This document shows, one piece after another, positions 32,401 to 43,103 of a stretch of DNA of 64,000 bases. Each line of letters begins with the position of its first letter. Position 1 is the stretch's first letter. Source of the stretch: Dipteronia dyeriana. Lineage: Eukaryota; Streptophyta; Magnoliopsida; Sapindales; Sapindaceae. The position numbers were made by a program, and so were the translations under genes. The stretch covers positions 68,435,253 through 68,499,252 of the forward strand of contig CM065297.1 in the NCBI GenBank assembly GCA_032871835.1. The letters are read 5' to 3'. Below the pieces are notes generated by a model, which saw only the letters and a list, made by a program, of their open reading frames with translations, had not been told where the DNA came from and ran no database searches.

Positions 32401-32479
32401 TTCAGAAGAGCTTACCGCTTCTTTGAAAGTTCGAGGTTCACCTTCTAGCAAATAGGTCATAAAATCTTGACCAAAAGAC

Positions 32480-33330
32480 GTTTATGTCCTTGCTCTTTCG
32501 CTACGTCTAGGTTCATCCTCCACTTCATTTCCTTGTTCTTGGCCCTCATAACTATCAGCATGTGTTCGTTTTGACGAACTTGCTACATCATTGGATTTAC
32601 ATGGAAATACATGTTCAAAGAACATTGCATTTCTAGATTCCATAATCGTGTTTTTATGTATATCTGATATGTCAAATTTATAGACCAAGAATCAATGAGC
32701 ACTGCTGTTTTGTGCATATCTAATGAAAATGCATTCAACAGTTTTCGGACCTATTTTCCCTTCTTAGGTATAGGTACGGCTACTTTGGCAAGACACCTCC
32801 ACATTCGTAAGAATTTATAGGAAGACTTTCTTTCTTTCCATAGTTCATATGGTGTCTTGTCTTCTTTCTTTTGGATTGCCTTGTTTAAAAGGTAATTGCT
32901 AGACAATATAGCATCACCCCACATGTTCTGAGGTACTCCAGAACTTATCAGCATTGCATTCATCATCTCTTTCAAGGTACGATTTTTACGTTCTGCAATA
33001 CCATTTTGTTGAGGGGAATATGGTGCAGTAGTTTGATGTATGATTCCGTGTTGAGCACAGAATTTACCAAACGGTGCTACATATTCACCACCTCAGTCAC
33101 TTCTCAGTACCTTGATTTTCTTGTTGAGTTGATTCTCGACTTAAATTTTATAGAGACTAAACTTCTCTATAGCTTCATCCTTGTTTTTCAACAAATATCC
33201 ATAGCAGTATTTGGTGCTATCATCTATAAATGTGATGAAATATTTGTTGCCACCTCTTGTTTGAACAAATTTTAAATCGCATATATCTGTGTGAATTAAA
33301 TCAAAATGTTCAGATTTCCTTTCAATAGTT
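32480..33330 (-). pseudogene. copia-3 integrase
   Basis: The integrase starts inside the open stretch 34001-33141 ('HFDLIHTDICDLKFVQTRGG' with the first Asp). 'KVLRSD', then a stop where Arg is usual, and 'GGEYVAPFG' hold the second Asp (about 33095). 'PQQNGIAERKNRTLKEMMNA' (about 33020-32960) holds the Glu, followed by 'MWGDAILSSNYLLNKAIQKK' and the C-terminal 'RSERART' end. About four stops interrupt it; at least one (CGA to TGA at about 33095) is a C-to-T change. Confidence 0.9.
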
Positions 33331-34001
33331 TGAAATGATGACCTTGTTAGTTTTACTTCAATGCAAACTTCACACTTATGTTTAGGATCAATATTGAATG
33401 CGGAAATATGATTTAAGTTAATTAATCTACACAGGGTATCATAATTAACGTGACCTAGTCTACCATGCCATAAATTGGAAGACTCAAGCAAATAAACTGA
33501 AGAATTATCTTTATTGATTATTCTTTTGACAACAGATACATTAAGCTTAAACAGCCCTTCAGTTACATAACCTTTACCCACATAAGTTCCCTGCTTGGTT
33601 AAAACCACTTTGTCAGATTCAATCACCATCTTGAACCCATGTTGATTGAGCAACGAATCGTACACAAAGTTCTTGCGAATATCAGGTAGATACACCACAT
33701 TGTTCAAGCTTAGGGTTATACCAGAGGTCATCTTAAGAATGACTTGACCACGTCCCTTCACGTCAGATGTGGCTAAGTTGCCCATATACAACTTTTCTTC
33801 ATTCTTCATTTCTTCAAATGTATTGAACATCTCCCTGTCGGAGCATATATGACGAGTGACCCCAGTATCCAACCACCACTCCCTTGGGTTTGACCCAACA
33901 GGGTTTGCTTCTGTCACAACTACAGAGAGATTGATCTCAGATACATCTCTTGATTTCCCAGCAACCACGTTTGCCTCGTGGTTCTTCTTCTTCTTTGGCA
34001 A
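33331..34001 (-). pseudogene. copia-3 protease and GAG-pre-integrase
   Basis: Open on the - strand. 'EWWLDTGVTRHICSDREMFN' holds the protease active site (DTGVT, usually DTGAT/S). Later come 'KGRGQVILKMTSGITLSLNN' and 'VVYLPDIRKN', then 'LWHGRLGHVNYDTLCRL' and 'KCEVCIEVKLTRSSF' of the GAG-pre-integrase and integrase finger. Confidence 0.92.
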
Positions 34002-34730
34002 CCTGCACTCATAAGATTTGTGACCCAGCTTGTCACAGTTGAAGCACTTCCCTTAGAATAATGGCTTCTTAGAGACTCCTCCCTTAGGACCCAATTTGGA
34101 TTCTTTCCCAGTCTTGTTCTTTTTTGGTTTAGAACTTTGGCCATGCTCAACCACATTGATCTTCACTTCAGACGCATTGACATCTTTCTTGTCATACTTC
34201 ATGTGATATTCCTGAATACGAAGCTTGAGAATCAGATCCTCGATCTTCATCTCCTTTGGCTTGTGTTTGAGATAGTTTTTTAACTCTTTCCATGAAGGAG
34301 GAAGCTTCTCAATGATTGCAGCCACCTGAAAGGTTTCACTCAGGTTCATCCCTTCGGCATGTATCTCATGCAGAATCACCTGTAGCTCTTGGACTTGACT
34401 TATAACTGTCTTGGAATCCCCCATATTCTAATCAAGAAACCGACTGACAATAAACTTCTTGGAACCAGCGTCCTCAGTTTTGTATTTGCGGTCTAATGCT
34501 TCTCACAGTTCTTTGGCTGTTTTCTTTGAAGAATAAACGATATATAGCGAATCTGACAGCCCTTTCAGTATGTAATTACGGCACAGGAAACCTGAGTGAT
34601 TCCATGCATCAATAGCATTCCATACCTGAACATCTCGCTCTTCACCATTATTAGGTTTAGGAGCATCTTCAGTCAAGAACCTGCCATGGTTCAGTGCGGT
34701 CAGATAAAACAGCATCTTTTGCTGCCATCA
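34002..34730 (-). pseudogene. copia-3 gag
   Basis: Blocks 34715-34503 and 34424-34053 hold the UBN2 capsid domain: 'VWNAIDAWNHSGFLCRNYIL', '[20 protein letters not shown]', '[20 protein letters not shown]'. The CCHC knuckle 'CFNCDKLGHKSYEC' is at about 34050-34010. A TAA just before the knuckle and a stop near 34430 interrupt the frame. The likely start is further right, in the Pro/Thr-rich stretch at 35040-34740. Confidence 0.9.
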
Positions 34731-35239
34731 TTTAAAATTCGGTCCACTGAACTTATCAAGCTTCTCCATATGATTCATCGGCAAAAGTACCGAATTCATG
34801 TAGGGATTTTCCATGGGAACACTCCCTTGACTCATATACTGGCTCATCACCGGATCAGGCATGTTTCTCACGAATTAGTTGATGGCCGGAGTCGTTGTAG
34901 CCACAGTAGGTACTACTACTGGTACCTGGCCCACAAGCACAGAGTTCACAAGTGAAGTATCTAATCCCATACTTGGATTCACTTCTGGAGTCTCTGATGG
35001 AACACTGGAGTTCACATTCGATTTGCTTGCTAAATTATCTGAAACAAAAACAAAATCGTTTTAGTATCACATAAATAATAGCACGGATATCAGTTGATAT
35101 CGAATCAGATTTCACGATGGAAATCACAATCAGTGTCTGATATTGCAAACCTGATAACCCAATTGAAATCGTAATCGATTTCGAAATCAGTGTCTAATAA
35201 TAGACCCAATTTCCACAGATTAATGATATTTTTTTTCCA

Positions 35240-35362
35240 ATTGAAATCAGTGTTCCAAAGAACCCGATTTCTACAGGTATCGTATGTATATAAAATTGAA
35301 ATCAGTGTTCCAAAGAACCCGAATTCCAAATTGAATCAGTGTTCCAAAGGAACCCGATTACC
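35240..35362. repeat. Short tandem repeat in copia-3 leader
   Basis: 'aatcagtgttccaaag.aacc' recurs at about 35245, 35300 and 35334 with variable spacers. It lies in the untranslated leader between the primer site and gag. Confidence 0.75.
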
Positions 35363-35425
35363 ACAGCTGAAAGCTGAATCAATGATTTTTTTTATTTTTC
35401 AAGTCCGCTACGATCTGAACCAGAA

Positions 35426-35436
35426 CTCTGATACCA
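35426..35436 (-). other. copia-3 primer binding site (tRNA-Met type)
   Basis: The - strand reads TGGTATCAGAG. The LTR edge at 35444 is seven bases away. The leader between here and gag has four repeats of 'tcagtgttccaaagaacccg'-like text at 35245-35360. Confidence 0.85.
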
Positions 35437-35443
35437 TAAAGTT

Positions 35444-36482
35444 TGAAGAAGCAAACGCTATTTGAAAAATAATTTTAAAGAGAAAAATTGTCTTTATAAA
35501 TCGTAATTTGCAATCGAACCTGACTGGTATCAAGGAAAACAGAAAGTAACAGCACAAGAAAATCATGTTAGAAAATAGAGTTTGATCCGAGGCCTGTGTT
35601 TCACATGGTGTCCTTAAGACAATTTTGCCGGACAACACCGTATGTGTATTAGGCGATTGTCTCCCAGGATACAATGGTTCAACAGTGGTAGGCCTAGGCA
35701 CTATCCACTACTAGCAAACTCAAACTGAGTTTTGAACTTACCATGAAAACCACAGAAGAAAAGAATTCTGCTGCTCAAAAGAAAACTGTAATTATTTTTT
35801 CTGTAGGTTGAACAGAATATTAGAGGTATTAAATACCCAAACTGAAACACTAGGATTTTGGAATTAATTCGGGATTATTTTGGAAAATTCGTTTTTAATT
35901 TAATAAGAAAATAATTTAATTAGATAATATTCTCCAAAGAGATTTATTTATAATTAAAACCCGATTCTATATTCTTAGTGATCAAGTAAGAAATCAGAAT
36001 CCAAACAATTAAAGCCTTCCTTACTCATCATAATCAAAAAATGTTGACTTAGAGAAGTGGCAAAAGGTCAACTGGACTCTCACGGTCCAATCGGAGCGGC
36101 ATTCGTGTCTGCAGGTCGCGCCAACACACGAGTCGTGCATTCGAAGGTTCGGGGTCCGTGATTTGCACCCCCCCCCCCCTACGCACACGAGAGAGCCTCT
36201 ATGTCGCACATGTTTATAGGTCATATCATACATTCATTTATAAACTACATATAAGTGATTTCCCTGAGCAATGTGGGATTCAATTTAATCCCTACACAAT
36301 GGGTCCACTTTAAGACTCAATTTCTCATTCACCTATTACCCATTTTGTTATTTTGAGTATACCATTTCGAAGTTCTCACGGAGGAGAATTCGAAACCACT
36401 TTAATCTTCCATTTCTATGGAATTTATCATACTCAATTTGTGCTCTCAAAATGAGAGTTTATCACAAAAATAATTTCCAACA
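35444..36482 (-). repeat. copia-3 5' LTR (1039 bp)
   Basis: It runs from TGAAGAAGC next to the primer site to ...TTCCAACA. It contains a poly-C tract at 36169-36179 that is shorter in the other LTR. Confidence 0.88.
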
Positions 36483-36566
36483 TATGAAATCACAAAACTT
36501 TCATGATTAGGTAAAATCAGTTTGTGTAGACAACACGCACTGATATACAAAATGAATTTGTGGCAG

Positions 36567-36937
36567 GTTACAATATCGTTTGCAAAGATCATTATATTAT
36601 TGATTCGACTAGGTGTAGAATCGCTTGGAATATTGCCTGGAACTGATCTGTTCTGCCATGTCAACCAATATCCTGTGGCTGTCAAGACTCCTGGAATCCT
36701 TATATTTCGTGTCAAGTCTGCCTTGCTTTGTTTTGCTAATGCCAATTTTGTCACATAAAGGTATCTATCCTCCACACATAAATATATAAGAGAGAGATCT
36801 AAGTATCTTCATGGAGTATAATTCTCACATTCTTCATTTTTATAGGATTATGAGATGGGTAGTTGAAGAAAATAATCATGAAGAGAGCGAAGAAAAGGCT
36901 CAGAGGACTACTCGAGTTGTAGTCCTTGACATGTCCA
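36567..36937 (+). pseudogene. SULTR3: SULTR3 exons 7 and 8
   Basis: Exon 7 (36567-36760) encodes 'VTISFAKIIILLIRLGVESL', 'GILPGTDLFCHVNQYPVAVK' and 'TPGILIFRVKSALLCFANAN', the linker and the start of the STAS domain. The codon before 'RIMRW' is TAA (36756-36758), where the family has Glu, so this is a nonsense mutation. Exon 8 (36846-36937) encodes 'IMRWVVEENNHEESEEKAQR' and 'VVVLDMS'. The donor GTAAAT at 36938 is intact. The target site of gypsy-3 begins 31 bases into the next intron. Confidence 0.95.
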
Positions 36938-36973
36938 GTAAATGTAATTAAATGTGCACTCATAGTAAGTTTA

Positions 36974-37617
36974 TGATGTAGCAGAAGCTCTGTCGAGAAA
37001 AACCTGCAAGAAACAATTAGAAATAACCTACTAAAATTCCGTTGATTCGCTCACGAATACCGAAATATTAGGCTTCAAATTCGTTGATTTACAAAGAATA
37101 CCGAAATTGGAGATAATTAGAGAAATTCTAAATTTTTATTAATCAAAAACTGATTAGCCTTTCGGCTTACATCCTTGTTTAAAGCAAATAAAACCTAAAC
37201 CTGATCGTATTCCTTAAAAAACAAGAAAACAAGCCAAAAAATGAAAAATTACCAAAAAAGGAAAAAACAAGATTAAAGCAAAAACTAATTCTACTAAGAA
37301 TCCTAAGCATCCCAGAATTGACGGAAGGTGATTCGGACTTGGGAAACTCGATTTATTATAAAAACGAAACTTTCCTAAAATGACAAAAACGGTCTTTTCA
37401 GAGTCTAAACAATGGAATTCGGCTAAAAAGGGTATGCTCCACGAGCAAAGCTCGTCATTTTGAAAGGTCTTACCGAAACGTATGAGCTGTCAAAATTTCA
37501 AGTCATTCTGACTCCGTTGTCCGGACTAGTAGGATTGAAATGGCCATTTTCCTTGGTTTTCTCATATCCCACCTCTCCATATAATCTAATGCCAATTGAT
37601 CTACTGCTGCTGCATCA
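36974..37617 (-). repeat. gypsy-3 3' LTR (644 bp)
   Basis: Direct repeat of 41980-42570. It has about 50 extra bases at 37220-37310 relative to the partner ('gccaaaaaatgaaaaattac' and following). The purine tract AACCTGGGGAGAA (- strand) lies just inside at 37618-37630. Confidence 0.93.
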
Positions 37618-37630
37618 TTCTCCCCAGGTT

Positions 37631-38700
37631 GGAGAAAATTCATCCTCGAATTTCCTACATTATCGTCATCAGAGGAGTCGCCATGATAAGAATCAAATGC
37701 TTGATATTAAACACATCATGAGTACGAATGTGGCTGGGAAGCTTCAGGCGATAAGCATTCGGATTAATTTTCTCCACAATTTCAAGTGGTCAACCTGTCC
37801 TTTGTGAGGACTGCCCAAACAAAATCTCCCACATCAAACTCCAAGTGACGTCTTTTCTTGTCAGCGGCCAGCTTGTATTTTTCTGCCGCTTGGGACAGAT
37901 TTTCTTGCACCTGTTGATGGACCTCACGCAACCCTTGAACGAAATCTTTAGCCTTTCCATGAATCCTAGTTCTGTTTGGGCAGCGGTAATAAATCAAGTG
38001 GGTTGCGAGGAGCCAAAGTGTAAACCACATGAAAAGGATTGAATCCCAAACTTCTATTGACAGCATGGTTGTGGGCAAATTTGGCTTGGCCAAGTTGCAG
38101 ATCCCATGACCGGACATTATTCCCTACCAGACAACTCAGCAAATCTCCCAAAGCTCGGTTCACTACTTCCATTTGCCCCTCTGTTTGTGGCCTTGTGGGT
38201 GATATGCACTACTAAAATCCAAACTAGTATGGACCATTCTCCAAAGGCTTCGCCAAAAGTGACTGAGGAATCGAGTGTCTCGGTCAGAAACGATTGACAT
38301 AGGTAATCCATGAAGATGATACACCCCCGAAAGAACAACTGGGCAACCTTTACAACATCAGTAGTTTTTTTACACGGAATAAATTAAACCATTTTCGAAA
38401 ACCAATCAACAACTACATAGATAGAGTCAAAACCCCGCTGTGTTCTTGGCAATCCCAAGATAAAATACATACTCAAATCCGTCCATGGTTGGGTAGGGAT
38501 GGGTAATGGCATGTAAAGTCATGCATTAGTTGCTTTCCCCTTGGACAATTGACAGATCCGACATCTTTCAATGTACTTCTCTACTTCCATCCAGATTGTG
38601 GGTCAAATATAGGATGCCTTGACTACCTGAAGGGTACAATCTCTGCCCATATGACCCTCACCATGTATTTCCTTAATAATTTGGAGACGCAAACTACTAT
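37631..38700 (-). pseudogene. gypsy-3 integrase
   Basis: The zinc finger 'EIHGEGHMGRDC' ... 'YIERCRICQLSKGK' is at about 38680-38540. The core starts '[18 protein letters not shown]' (first Asp changed to Tyr in this copy, about 38450), and the end of the core holds '[19 protein letters not shown]' with the Glu (38172). 'YKLAADKKRRHLEFDVGDFV' and 'INPNAYRLKLPSHIRTHDVF' (about 37760-37700) form the C-terminal domain. Frameshifts around 38340-38210 garble the region of the second Asp. Confidence 0.88.
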
Positions 38701-40130
38701 CGGGAACACAAAGTTGATTTCCTAGAAATAAAAACCCATCTACCAACAGAAATTCAGAATTTCACCCCGCTCGTACAACAACCATCTTCTCAGAAAAATA
38801 TAGATCCGAATCAAATAATTCAAGAAAAGAGTCAAAACCTGGTACCTGGACAGTCATCGTTGTCAACAAATTGACCCATCGACTTAGATCATCAGCCACT
38901 CGGTTTGTAACTCCTGCCTTATGCTTTAGAACAAATATAAATTGTTGAAAGTAGGCTGACCACGAAGCATATCGGGTAGAAATCTTATCTTGGCTATGGA
39001 GATGCCGCAACGAATCATGATCAGTGTACATAATAAATTCACGGTGGAAAAGGTAATACCGTAAGTGTTTCAGCACCTGGACCACATCATAGAATTATAT
39101 ATCGTACATGTTGTAACAAACTCGAGAACCTGTCAATTTCTCACTGAAATATGCCACTGGTTTCCCAGCTTGACTAAGAACAGCTCTGATGCCCACTTTA
39201 GAGGCGTCACTATGCAACTCAAAAGGTTGAGAAAAATCTGGTAAGACAAGTATAGGGGTTGTTGTCAATTTCTCCTTAATCTACTGAAAACCTTCTTCTG
39301 TTTCGGTTGTCCACTGAAATTTGACTCCCTTCATACATTCAGTGACAGATGCATAATGCTACTAAAGTGTGGAATGAACCGGCGGTAGAACGATGCCAAC
39401 CCATGAAAACTGTGTACCTTAGTAATTGTTTTTGGTCAGGGCCACTGCCTCACCACCTCTATTTTGGACTCATCCACTTGTAGTCCCTATCCATAAAAAA
39501 TATAACCCAAAAATAAAAATTTTGGCGTCATAAAAACGCACTTTTTGGCTCCAGTAACAAATCTTTCTCTACATAGAACACACAACACTTCCCGAATGTG
39601 TTGAATATGCAGCTCAGGATTTGCACTATAAATCAAGATATCATCAAAATATACGAAGATAAACTTACCAATAAATGGTCGAAGGGCTTGGTTCATTACT
39701 CTCATGAAGGTGCTCGGCGCGTTCGATAACCCAAAACGCATGACTAGCCACTCATATAAACCCTCTCGCGTTTTAAAAGTTGTCTTTCATTCGTCTCCAG
39801 GTCAAATCCGAATATGACGATACCCACTTTTCAGGTCCAGTTTGGTAAACACATGTGCCCCACTCAACTAATCTAACAAATCATCAAGTCTCGCAATGGG
39901 AAAATGATACCTTACAGTGATCTTGTTAATTGCACGGCTATCCACGCACATCCTCCAGGTTCCATCTTTCTTTCTTTTTTATTAAAAGGGCATGTACAAC
40001 ACACGGGTTAAGACTCTCACGAATATGCCCCTTCGCGTGTAGCTCCTCAGCCTATCTCTTGAATTATTCATGCTCAGTAGGACTCATACGGTAATGTGGC
40101 CTATTTGGTAACACTGCCCCTGGCTCCAGA
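38701..40130 (-). pseudogene. gypsy-3 reverse transcriptase and RNase H
   Basis: RT enters at 'LPKGLPPLHDIQHHIDLEPG' (about 40170) and continues in broken frames to '[20 protein letters not shown]' and '[13 protein letters not shown]' (39741-39640, catalytic YFDD kept). RNase H is readable as 'YYLFHREFIMYTDHDSLRHL' and 'WSAYFQQFIFVLKHKAGVTN' (39085-38880), with the Asp in 'YTDHDSL'. Stops and frameshifts separate the pieces. Confidence 0.9.
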
Positions 40131-40700
40131 TCTATATGATGTTGAATATCATGTAGAGGTGGTAGTCCTTTTGGTAATTCTTCCGAAAATACATCAGCGA
40201 ATTCCGCAATGAGAGGAGTTACAGCTTCTGAAACTTCCCATTCAGCACTTGCCTCTTTTCCCACCAACACATACACCGTTTCCAATCCCTTTGCCTCTAA
40301 CTCGAATTTCGCATAGGACAGTAAGTTGGCGTTATCTCTATGCGACTTCGTCTTCTCCAAAGGTTTGTTGGGCAGTAACATAATCTTAGTTTCCTGAAAA
40401 ACAAAAGAATAAGTCATTTTGAACCCTTCTAGCATATTGCCATGGTCTCCCTAATAATAGGTGACATGCGTCCATATTCACTACGTCACACCACATCTGA
40501 TCTTTGTAGTTGGATCCTATAGAAAACGAGATTAATGCCCGTTGTGACAAGGTTACCTCGCCTCCTTTTTGCAGCCATGCTAGCCTATAAGGTTTTGGAT
40601 GTTTTTCAGTTTTTACCCCTAATTTTTGCATTGCCTCGGTTGACACAATATTCTCACAACTTCCACCATCTATTACAAATCGACACACCTTACCAAGAAT
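40131..40700 (-). pseudogene. gypsy-3 protease
   Basis: Open stretch 40688-40386. 'MCRFVIDGGSCENIVSTEAM' holds the active-site DGGS, and 'DVVNMDACHLLLGRPWQYAR' is the second conserved block. The linker to RT continues in 40435-40064 ('EAVTPLIAEFADVFSEELPK'). The protease motif itself is intact; a frameshift follows it. Confidence 0.92.
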
Positions 40701-40879
40701 TGTTCAAGTAGACTGAAATATGTTATTTCGGAGCCAATCTCCTTCTTTAGCCCTCGGTGCCAAACAGGTACGTCATAACATTAGCATTGTTCCAATGTCG
40801 CCATCTACCAATTCCTCACTCGTCACTTCCTCCGCAATTGATTGCGGGTCTTCACCTATTTCTACATCTTCCTCGTTAA

Positions 40880-41942
40880 ATTCTGGCGGATCGATAAACA
40901 ATACCTTATTGCCAGGCCTATGACACTCAGACAATCTGTGACCCGTTTCTGTGCATCCGAAACATCAAAATCCACACGAGGTTACCTTGGGGGTTGGAAC
41001 TCTATTTGTTGGGTTTCGTTGTCCAGAATTCAAACTGCCACTAGCACTAACACCTGACCGATTCCCAGTATTTTCACTGGCACAACTGGCCCTGTTTCGA
41101 CTGCTCAGACCTCCTCCAAACTTCAAAAACTGCCCACTACTAGATTTTTGAGACAACGTCTTCTCCAATTGTAAAGCTCTCCGATGTGCCTCTGTCACCG
41201 TTACTAGATCAAAAAGATTAATCATATCAAGGACTTCTGTTCGCAATCCTCCACAATAGCGCGACACTAACTAGTCTTGTGTCTCTTGAATCTCGTTTCG
41301 CACCAACAATTAATAGAACTCAGTGGTATATACATCAACAGACCTCATACCTTGACGCAAATTCTGTAATCTCTGGTACATCAACCTCTGAAAATTGTGG
41401 GGTAGAAACTCAGCATGCAACTTTCGTTTCATCTTCTCTTAGTTAGAAATCTTGGGCTTTCCCGAACGATTCCTATTGAGTTTAAGCTGATGCCACCATG
41501 CCGCTGCTTGACCCCGAAGTCTCGTGGCCACCAATGCCACTTTCTCTTTCTCAGGAACTCTCTTGAATTCTAGGATTTCTTCAACAATTCCGATCCACTC
41601 CAGAAACTCCTCCTGCTGCATGCTCCCGTGAAATTCCAAAATCTTTGTCCGCATCCCTAACTCCCAATGCCTGACGTCTTCAACTTTGTCATTAGCCCTA
41701 ACATCAGTCGTAGGCACCCTGTGTCGACGTCGTGGATACTCTTCCTCTCTGTTGCTTTCTTCCCCTTCATCACTGTCACCACCCATTTCAAGATTCATGT
41801 TCTGAAAAGGGTTTTGGTTGGCCCTCATCGTCGCAAGCTGCTCTGTTAACTTCGTAACCTGTTGCTCTAACTGCGCCATGCGGTCACGTTCGATGGCTTC
41901 TTCTACGAGGATCTTGTGTTGTAGGCGTCTTCTCGGTGGCAT
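40880..41942 (-). pseudogene. gypsy-3 gag
   Basis: The start 'MPPRRRLQHKILVEEAIERD' at 41942 lies 24 bases from the primer site. A coiled coil ('LEQQVTKLTEQLATMRANQN') and the gag core ('LEFHGSMQQEEFLEWIGIVE', 'ATRLRGQAAAWWHQLKLNR') follow. A stop at about 41440 and broken frames to 41267 interrupt it. The C-terminal part (41267-40965) ends at a CCHC knuckle 'CFGCTETGHRLSEC' (about 40960-40920) preceded by a TGA. Confidence 0.9.
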
Positions 41943-41965
41943 GTTGATGTCCCGAACCAACCATG

Positions 41966-41976
41966 CTCTGATACCA
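41966..41976 (-). other. gypsy-3 primer binding site (tRNA-Met type)
   Basis: The - strand reads TGGTATCAGAG, three bases from the LTR edge at 41980. Confidence 0.9.
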
Positions 41977-41979
41977 AAC

Positions 41980-42570
41980 TGATGTAGCAGAAGCTCTTTC
42001 GAGAAAAACCTGTAATAAACAATTAGAAACAATCTACTAAAATTCCGTTGATTCGCTCACCAATACCGGAATATTAGGCTTCAAATTAGTTGATTCACAA
42101 AGAATACCGAAATTGGAGATAATTAGAGAAACTCTAAATTTTTATTAATCAAAATCTGATTAGCCTTTCGGCTTACATCCTTATTTAAAGCAAATAAAAC
42201 CTAAACCTAATGGTATTCCTTGGAAAACAAGAAAACGACGGAAGTGACGGAATCCTAAGCATCCCGAAATTGACAGAAGTCGATTGGGACTTGGGAAACT
42301 CGATTTATTATAAAAACGAAACTTTCCTAAAACAGCAAAAACGGTCTTTTCAGGGCCTAAACGATAGAATTCGGCTAAAAAATGGTATGCCTCACGAGCT
42401 ATGCTGTGAGATTGAAAGGTCTTGCCGAAACGCATCAGGTTTCAAAATTTCAAGTCATTCCGACTCCGTCGCCCTGACTAGTAGGATTGAAATGGCCATT
42501 TTCCTTGGTTTTTCTTATATCCCACATTTCCATATAATCTAATGCCAATTGATCTACTACTGCTGCATCA
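41980..42570 (-). repeat. gypsy-3 5' LTR (591 bp)
   Basis: Matches 36974-37617 with scattered substitutions. It ends GCTGCATCA and is followed by the duplication GTTTA (42571-42575). Confidence 0.93.
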
Positions 42571-42718
42571 GTTTAGTAAGAAGTAACTAGCTTAGTTGAT
42601 AAGATCTCTTATAATTATGTAAGATCGGTTCCTGAGACATCAAATCTAAGTTACATCAGGGTTTTATTCAAAAACGATATATTTATTTTATTATACCCTA
42701 ATTTGTTTTGTGTGGTAG

Positions 42719-43103
42719 GCCTAATGAACATTGATACATCAGGAATTGCTTCTCTTGAAGAATTGAATAAGATTCTTGATTCACATAGGATGCAGGTAAA
42801 TAATTAAGCCGGTGATTGTACATTTTACGATTTTTTTTTGTGTAAATCATATTTTCGTATAGTAATATCGAGCCCCATTTGATAGAAGACATGTGTTAGC
42901 GACCCATAATATATTTAATTTATCTTGAAGATATAAACAAGCTTTTGGTATTTTTTTTCCGGCTATCCATATCAAGTCCAAGGTGGAAAGTGATTGACAA
43001 GCTAAGATTAGCCAAGTTTGTGGACAAAATTGGAGGAAGAATCTTCTTGACTATTGGAGAAGCCACGGATGCATGTCTCTGTCCCAAAATGGCTACCATT
43101 TGA
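42719..43103 (+). pseudogene. SULTR3: SULTR3 exons 9 and 10 (end of STAS domain)
   Basis: Exon 9 (42719-42795) encodes 'LMNIDTSGIASLEELNKILD' and 'SHRMQ', which includes the conserved STAS phosphorylation-site motif DTSG. Exon 10 (about 42962-43103) encodes 'LSISSPRWKVIDKLRLAKFV' and 'DKIGGRIFLTIGEATDACLC', then PKMATI and a TGA at 43101-43103. The base pair before exon 10 is GG where an AG acceptor is expected ('ttttttttccgg'), suggesting a mutated splice site. The C-terminus has the normal length for the family. Confidence 0.93.

Larger units (their letters stand above)
29290..36482 (-). mobile_element. Ty1/copia element copia-3 (Tork-like), almost full length
   Basis: It lies in SULTR3 intron 6 on the - strand. 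LTRs are at about 29290-30305 and 35444-36482. Gag, protease, integrase, reverse transcriptase and RNase H are all readable in the usual copia order, interrupted mainly by single nonsense codons. The Tork lineage is inferred from the RNase H and Gag wording. The left LTR lacks about the first 30 bases of the right one, and no clean target duplication was found next to TATGA (36483-36487), so the left edge is approximate. Confidence 0.9.
36974..42570 (-). mobile_element. Ty3/gypsy element gypsy-3
   Basis: It lies in SULTR3 intron 8. LTRs are 36974-37617 and 41980-42570 (TGATG...GCATCA). The 5-bp duplication GTTTA lies at 36969-36973 and 42571-42575. Gag, protease, RT, RNase H and integrase are all present on the - strand but with many stops. 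The primer site is tRNA-Met type and no chromodomain was recognised. A diverged LTR fragment of the same family lies inside the SULTR3 coding region at 25160. Confidence 0.95.
24849..43103 (+). pseudogene. SULTR3: Group 3 sulfate transporter (SULTR3) pseudogene, ten exons
   Basis: This is the only clear host gene in the window. Exons: 24849-25172, 25554-25728, 26005-26070, 26165-26388, 26497-26623, 26870-27156, 36567-36760, 36846-36937, 42719-42795 and about 42962-43103, nearly all with GT-AG introns. The protein family is a plasma-membrane or plastid H+/sulfate cotransporter with about 12 membrane segments and a C-terminal STAS domain. Five lesions disable it: a 1-nt loss at about 25070, a missing block of about 90 codons replaced by LTR sequence, a frameshift at about 26330, a TAA at 36756-36758 and a lost acceptor at exon 10. 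Introns 6 and 8 carry full retrotransposons, stretching an expected few-kb gene to 18 kb. The subgroup within group 3 is not resolved. Confidence 0.95.
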
